This document shows positions 58,963 to 64,000 of a stretch of 64,000 bases of DNA, in pieces. This DNA comes from Heterobilharzia americana (lineage: Eukaryota > Platyhelminthes > Trematoda > Strigeidida > Schistosomatidae): NCBI GenBank assembly GCA_944470555.2, contig OX104127.1, positions 134,806,786 to 134,870,785 on the forward strand. Direction: 5' to 3'. Positions within the stretch are counted from its first letter, which is position 1, and every line of letters starts with the position of its first letter. The notes beneath the pieces are model-generated. The model searched no databases and was not told the origin of the DNA. It saw nothing but the letters and a program-made list of their open reading frames with translations. The position numbers were made by a program, and so were the translations under genes.

Positions 58963-59009
58963 GATAACGTTTCAGACACAATTTATTGTCCATATTCATA
59001 TCAGGTAAC
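58963..59009 (-). ncRNA. hammerhead-like motif at PLE 3' end
   Basis: Minus strand: stem I TTACCTGAT (59008-59000) pairs 8 of 9 with ATCTGGTAA on the 3' side, segment ATGAATAT (58999-58992), stem II GGACA with TGTCT (58991-58987 and 58978-58974, one G-T), GAAAC and GTT. The fold is good. The core is ATGAATAT instead of CTGANGA. The position 17 nucleotide is U. Confidence 0.5.
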
Positions 59010-59037
59010 TCTACAACTTTGAGACAGTTTATAAGCC

Positions 59038-59552
59038 CTAATTTTCTCTCATTCTCTTTTGACAAGGATAGCAGAATTTCGCACAAACCTGTAGCAGGTG
59101 CAGAACATTTCTATAGCATGTATTTAGTGTTGATTCGATAAACGAGAAATAGGTTATCAGTTTGTCGCGCCTGTTTTTGCTAAATCTCTTATTAGGATCT
59201 ACTAATCTTGATTTAGCTACGTTTTTATGCTCTGTTATTCTAATGGACACTGGTCGACCACTCTGACCCAAGTATTTGATCCATAGTTATTGCGAAGGAT
59301 TTGGAAAACCAGACAATTTTTATTAATTGTATCAATATGATCTTTTAACCTAGGAAGTTTGTTTCTGAGAGTATTTGTTGATTTAAGTACCACTTTAATT
59401 CCAGCAAGCCTCACTGAGAATTCTTGGTAATGCTTCTGAGGTCCTTTCCTTGTATTGTAACACTGCAGAGGCATTGAATTCTCTCTCAACCCTGTCATCA
59501 TCATTACCATTAGTAGTAGAGTTACTATTAATATTGTTAACATCTGTATCAC
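59038..59552 (-). pseudogene. PLE GIY-YIG endonuclease, frameshifted
   Basis: Two minus-strand frames are joined across a shift near 59250. The upstream frame has FSVRLAGIKVVLKSTNTLRN, KDHIDTINKNCLVFQILRNN and YGSNTW; the downstream frame has MGQSGRPVSIRITEHKNVAK. Together they cover the IPC-to-helix part of the domain, with the IPC replaced by ILR. The helix R-I-T-E-H-K is intact. The last segment (SFIESTLNT) matches the end of the domain in the sister copies. Confidence 0.78.
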
Positions 59553-59640
59553 TACTACTGTACTGCTACCACTACTACTACTGTTACTATTACTACTACT
59601 ACTACTTCTGTATTACTACACCTGTATTACTACTGCTAAT
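59550..59640. repeat. ACT/TAC triplet repeat in PLE linker
   Basis: About 90 bases of imperfect ACT triplets lie exactly where the PLE linker between RT and GIY-YIG is expected. In the element's frame they encode a run of small polar or hydrophobic residues. Confidence 0.85.
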
Positions 59641-59907
59641 ATTTTTTCCTTAGATTTCCTATGAATGTTTTTAAAAATTTAAGTGGATAATTACTGAGAT
59701 GCAAGGTGTTCTTGATGTGTGTAATTTCCTGGCGTACTAATAAGCTTTTCAACCCTATCACCTAAGCATTTAACTAAGCCTACTTCAATCGAGATGGGAT
59801 GAGATGATTTAAAGTCTCAATAACAATTAAAGTGGGAAGGTTTACTGTAGGTATTTGTCTATACTTACATCTTGTTTTCGTTTAGTCTTGTAATCCAACA
59901 TTTTTAG

Positions 59908-60120
59908 CTAACCTTCATCACTTTTTACGTCGCAGGTAAATTGGAGTACATTCACTACTGAATTCGCATGTGTCAAGAACCTATTGATGCGTTCCGATTT
60001 TAGTACTGTAAACGTACCATTTATATATCGGAACCATATCTTGGTAGAAGGACTAAATGTTTGAAGGGCCATCTGTCCCCAGCTATCCATAAGTACGTCT
60101 CCAACGATAAAGGATCCCAT
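59908..60120 (-). pseudogene. PLE RT active-site region, mutated
   Basis: The 70-codon frame reads MGSFIVGDVLMDSWGQMALQ, then IWFRYINGTFTVLKSERIN. The first block is the MGSPLSPxLADIxM motif in altered form and the second is the Y-x-D-D-T-F-x-V block. D-D is replaced by N-G, so catalysis is lost. A sister copy at 10756 keeps YIDDT. Confidence 0.82.
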
Positions 60121-60564
60121 GGTGATCCCATGGCAACCTCTTCTAATAAACAGACTGAAATCGAAAGAGAAATGGTATTCTTTCTTGTGGTAAGGAGAAA
60201 TAGATTATCGGGTAAGAAATCATTGTTTTAAAACGTGTTTTTAGATGTCTGCTACACACCTAAACTTCAATGTTTACGTAGATAATTTCATTTGTAGACG
60301 TGGTCAGATTTTACTTTACACAAAAAGACTATGTCTAAGATTTTCACAACAAAGTTCTGTAATCGTAGAAACCCCAAACAGATTCCTTTGGTCTTGCAAA
60401 CAGTCCCTTCTTCACTAACTATCTGTATTGTTTAATATTCAACAAAGAACTGCGCAAACAGATGCCCTACGAATATCATGGTTCAAAAGTGAGCAATTCC
60501 CAACCAGTGTGAATAATTCCAGTTTACTAAATCGAGGATATTTTAGACAGTATCATTTATGACC

Positions 60565-60835
60565 AGCATCCTACTCCCCTCTGTGATTCAGCTCGATTTG
60601 AATTAAGACTAGATGATCAGAATTGGTAGCTAGTGTGATTACGATGAATAGACAGTTAAGTAACACAGGTTCGCATAGCAACCAAGTGAAATCGTCGGTG
60701 GTTGCAATGAAATTTGGAGATGGCGAGCAGCTGGGTCTCCTGGCTCAGTCGATAGAGTGCCACGCCAGTAACTGGATCAAGTCTTACTACGACTTATGCT
60801 TTCATTTCACTTTTAACCAACACTTCACATTAAAA
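60565..60835 (+). repeat. SINE-B copy, diverged
   Basis: ACTCCCCTCTGTGATTCAGC (5' end), GTTCGCATAGCAACCAAGTG, CTCCTGGCTCAGTCGATAG (A-box-like) and TTTCATTTCACTTTTAACC (tail). It follows a minus-strand PLE whose left limit is about 100 bases away. No minus-strand SINE-B partner was seen. Confidence 0.7.
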
Positions 60836-60839
60836 CAAT

Positions 60840-61525
60840 GAAATTCAAAGTAGAAAGTTTCGAAAAAGGGTAAAAGATAATTAGTGATACCTCAAACAAG
60901 AGGCTTTCTAATGAACGACATCTTCACTTACACTTTCATGGTTTAGAAAAGACTGAACATTTTTAAAATACTTACCAAAATTATTTTTTAACACAAACTG
61001 AAACTGACTTGTTTTTCGCTCAACACTTCTTCCGAAAAGTGACAAACTTGCAGCAACCTGAAAACGTGTGCAAAGAATGAAGAGTGTCCGATCAACTGGA
61101 TGGATTTTCCTGGTATTTAGACAGAACTGTAAGTGACGACACTTTGGAGAGTAAATATTTGACTGGTTGACTACAAAAAGTGTTTGGTATGATGAATGGT
61201 CGGTTACTCAGCCTCATGACCCTGGGATCGGCACCAAATCTCGCTGTATTTAATACTGACTCAGATATTTCTATTCATAAGAAGGTCTTTACCTCAGATA
61301 ACATTTTCAGCAACCTTAAATGCATTTTGAAAATTTAACTTAATGAGCTGCAGTCGTGTAAAAATCTTCATAGTGTTATTTACAATTGCTCTGTTTGAAA
61401 GAACCCCACGTCCTCATCTTCTGAAACTCTTATTGTACCAAACAATTGAATAGCCATAGAATACCATAGAATTAAGAATTATGTGTTCTATACCTGAAGC
61501 TTCTTTTAGGTGCCTTCATGAATAA
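60840..61525. other. no recognisable gene or repeat
   Basis: It precedes a LINE relic. The reading GMMNGRLLSLMTLGSAP near 61190 is open, but I cannot assign it. Confidence 0.35.
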
Positions 61526-61529
61526 TTAA

Positions 61530-62285
61530 CTGTTCGTCATGGACTTCAGTTCGCTACACTGTTGTTTACTTTTGCTATAGACGAAAACGAAACTGCTTAG
61601 TGAAATTAGAGTGGGTAGATGATATAGTATTGTTAGATGAAGACAACATAAGGATGTCGATTCTTCTTGACATCTTGGATAACAATTTAAGAATGTTTAT
61701 AACACGTTTCTCACATCAATTTTCGGATGGCTCCTTCTGCATACGTCTGCGTTTGTACTCTGTCGAACAATAGAGAGTGAAGTGACCGATCCTTTTGCCA
61801 CTTCGCCTACTTGTGAAGTCGGGTCAAGTTGGTGGGTCAGTTACCGACGAAATTTCTTCATGGATATAAAATACCCGCTTATCTTCAGTGACTCACGTCA
61901 ACTAGGGGGCAACAATGAAATCCGACTGTCTGTCAAGGCCCGAAAGTAGAATAGAAGCAAGACCATACACCTGAGCTACAAATATTCTCCACCATTTCAA
62001 GTCCGGAGAACTTTGCGCTAGAGTTCACTTTGTCTTACTATATGGTTGTCAAAAATGACAACGGAAAATGAAAGACATCAAATGGTCTAGTGTGTTCGAT
62101 CACCGTTGTTTTCCTAGTGCAAGCTGTATGTCACATGACCTTCACATCAGTAAGTTTTAGAAGGAAGAAAAGTTTCAGTTAGTAATACGAACTTTCCCCA
62201 ACTCAAATGTCTGAGGCATGTGTGTCGTGTGACCATTCAACATCTAAGTCGTCATGTTACTTGACATGAAGTAACTCTAGACTGA
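61530..62285 (+). mobile_element. LINE relic, RT palm to C-terminal domain
   Basis: In broken plus-strand frames: a palm segment KLEWVDDIVLLDEDNIRMS (61600-61659), where the V-D-D box is retained, then VTDEISSWI and RLSVKARK, then VLLYGCQK and SSVFDHRC. The order matches the C-terminal half of the LINE at 51 kb (EEISVPLKKAR, WLFGCETW, FGHRCL) and extends it N-terminally into the RT. The copy is dead through stops and shifts. Confidence 0.7.
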
Positions 62286-62302
62286 AAAACAAACGCAGTA
62301 TC

Positions 62303-62394
62303 ATATTAGATTTGTTTATTTGATTTATAACAGTGATATAGTATCATTTACTTGATGACGTTTCGAGCATAAATTATTGCTAATAATCGTATCA
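62303..62394 (-). mobile_element. PLE 3' end, left arm of inverted pair
   Basis: The minus strand carries ATTATTAGCAATAATTTATG, GCTCGAAACGTCATCAAG and AAATGATACTATATCACTG, then the TAAATCAAATAAACAAATCT tail. It is nearly identical to the plus-strand arm on its right. No coding part of the element is attached. Confidence 0.8.
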
Positions 62395-62457
62395 GTATCA
62401 CATTGATATGATTGTGAGCAATAATTTATGCTCGAAACGTCATCAAGTAAATGATAC
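62395..62457 (+). ncRNA. hammerhead-like motif at PLE 3' end
   Basis: Stem I: TTGAT (62403-62407) with ATCAA (62442-62446), extended by GTATCA (62395-62400) with TGATAC (62452-62457). Then ATGATTGT (62408-62415), stem II GAGCA/TGCTC (62416-62420 and 62429-62433), GAAA (62434-62437), CGTC (62438-62441). Apart from the 8-base core this is the layout of a type I hammerhead with a minimal stem III (ACGT). Cleavage would fall after C62441. The core departs from CUGANGA, so activity is uncertain. Confidence 0.5.
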
Positions 62458-62520
62458 TATATCACTGTTACAAATCAAATAAGCAAATATAGTATGGAAT
62501 GAAATTCTATCACAATGTCC
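62395..62520 (+). mobile_element. PLE 3' end, right arm of inverted pair
   Basis: A plus-strand copy of the PLE 3' end with AAATCAAATAAGCAAATATA in the tail. It starts at the stem I of the hammerhead-like motif, where the left arm stops. Like its partner it has no coding sequence, so the pair is an inverted dimer of short 3' ends. Confidence 0.82.
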
Positions 62521-62524
62521 AAGT

Positions 62525-64000
62525 TTTACACCTCTATTAATGAAAAGTGGTATCAGTTCACGAAGTCTATGATTGTTGATCAGAGACATGCAGTGAAATC
62601 TAGACTTTCTAGTTATGGCTCACATGAAAGTCAATATCGATGGTTGAGATTCTAGGTGACACGCCTCAAGATCGACCTCAATGGTGTTGTTGCATTCGTG
62701 CAATATCTTCATTCTGATTGCTTTACTAAATGAAGCTAGCGTTTTTTTCTTTTTTCCTCCCTTTTTACAGTTTTCTATTACTTGCGATTACTCTATTCCA
62801 TATCTCTCTATATTTCGTCTTGGAGTCTTCTACCTTGTCGTATTAATATAAAGTGTAGCTAAATGGCAGTCATTCCAGGTTTCATGTTGTTATTAACTGA
62901 TTGACTCAATGCGGAAATTACCTGTTCATTAAATTACTCAAAGTAGTTTTGTTTGATGTGTTATGAACGATCCTGCAGTTCAGAGGATTGTTATTTCAAC
63001 TCAGCTGACGAACAAAGTTAACTCTTTACTGACTTCATACTTTTTAATACTTCAAGATATTTATACTCCTAAATTCACTATACACGATTTAATTCATAAT
63101 CTGATTAGATATTTACCGATGAATAATGAACACTTGTATCATTTTATTATAAATTTTTATCAGTATTCACCTTAACAATAATTTTTATTTGATTGACCTT
63201 ACAACATCCATCATCTGAATTCAGATCAGTTAATCCGGAAACATTTTAAATAATCTCAACGGTTACGCTTTGAGTAAATAAACCTAAATTCATCAGGTTC
63301 ATTCAATGAATTATTTATAAATATATGAATCGAGTTTTGGGTGTACATGAATATGTTGGCGCCAATAACATATTAAATATGGTGGTGGATTTATAGATAA
63401 CTATAATTTTTGTATATATCCTTGGATTTGTGATGTCACTTCCTTGTTTGGAATACATATAGATAACATGAATATTACTGTTTAGTTTGAATGTCTGTAA
63501 GACTGTTTTATTTCAACATTAAAAAAACGATGTGATTAGATAAGTTCTGAAAAGAATATAGAGTCTGTTCACTTATTTATCTTCTTTAGTATTACAAGTA
63601 CCTTTAGATTAAACATCAGTTTCATTTACCTAGTTCGTCATCATCAGGCGGAGTTAGATCAACTGTAAGATGTAATATTCCAATCGAGTGGCTGTAGAGC
63701 CTGTAACTGAAGAACTTATTGAATTAAGTAAGCTGCTGAATATTTAAGCGTTGTGCAGTTTAGCTATCTGCTGTTAAGCTGCATATAGACCAATTTTAAT
63801 TTCTTTGTAACCAAGCATAGGTATAAACTCATAACCTTTTTAACAGTTAGAACACAATAAAAAGTGTGAATACTAAAGTCTGTGTTTATTTGTTACTTTA
63901 TCTGTGCGCTCTCTCCTTCGTCGGTGAATTGACCTTAATGTATGGCAAAGCATCAGTCTGGTAACACTGAGGTCCTACTTCATGTCCTTGGCACAGTAAT
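62525..64000. other. no supported gene
   Basis: A 70-codon ATG frame (62963-63175, +) has no recognised domain. Otherwise A+T-rich with nothing assigned. Confidence 0.4.

Larger units (their letters stand above)
58925..60450 (-). mobile_element. Penelope-like element, minus strand
   Basis: Starts at the PLE 3' end (58925) and extends leftward in the element through GIY-YIG (59235-59552 and 59038-59271, minus), a triplet-rich linker (59550-59640) and the RT region with GSFIVGDVLMDSWGQMALQT and KIWFRYINGTFTVLKSE (59908-60120, minus), to about 60450. The catalytic YxDD box is changed to YING, so the RT is dead. The nuclease is split by a frameshift. Confidence 0.82.

Noticed and set aside
1..64000. 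CRISPR array, bacterial operon, ribosome-binding sites, rRNA or spliced-leader RNA
   Set aside because: No regularly spaced short repeats with unique spacers were seen, no tightly packed genes, and no recognisable rRNA or spliced-leader sequence. The sequence is eukaryotic.

Overview
The window looks like A+T-rich nuclear DNA of a trematode, most likely a schistosomatid blood fluke. The evidence is the repeat content: tRNA-headed short repeats that carry a hammerhead ribozyme (the known schistosome Sm-alpha type), Penelope-like elements (PLEs) with a GIY-YIG endonuclease domain, and decayed RTE-type LINEs of trematode character. Species cannot be fixed by eye. I found no complete host protein-coding gene, no rRNA and no genuine tRNA gene. 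The few open frames over 100 codons are retroelement debris or lack any recognisable domain. The window is best read as intergenic or long-intron sequence packed with repeats of different ages.

Layout. 1.2-2 kb: hammerhead SINE cluster. 3.3-4.3 kb: unrecognised relic ORFs. 6.6-7.8 kb: two candidate exons (- strand) and otherwise unannotated DNA. 8.8-14.6 kb: SINE-A and SINE-B pairs and a PLE copy (10.5-11.9 kb). 15.4-17.4 kb: two different PLE relics back to back, then another SINE pair. 19.8-20.4 kb: a near-perfect SINE-B palindrome. 21.7 kb: SINE-C. 24.2-26 kb: RTE-type LINE. 29-30.9 kb: the longest PLE copy. 36 kb: a second LINE type. 37-41 kb: SINE-A and an inverted PLE. 43-44 kb: two further dispersed repeats. 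46.3-48.7 kb: SINE-C, PLE, SINE-A piece and SINE-B pair. 51 kb: LINE 3' domain. 53.6-54.2 kb: relic ORF of unknown origin. 56.4 and 58-60.8 kb: dispersed repeat, SINE-A pair, PLE, SINE-B. 61.5-62.5 kb: LINE relic and an inverted pair of PLE ends. The rest is unassigned A+T-rich DNA with microsatellites.

The strongest theme is architectural. Two unrelated SINE families (A and B) and the PLEs repeatedly occur as head-to-head inverted pairs, always a minus-strand copy on the left and a plus-strand copy on the right. At least nine SINE loci and four PLE loci show this. In two places a minus-strand PLE is followed by a plus-strand SINE. SINE-A carries canonical hammerhead cores, two of them bounding one monomer in a tandem dimer. 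The PLE 3' ends can be folded into a hammerhead-like structure with a shared non-canonical core. My inference, to be tested, is that the SINEs are copied by PLE machinery, that inverted pairs are a by-product of that machinery, and that self-cleaving RNA ends take part.
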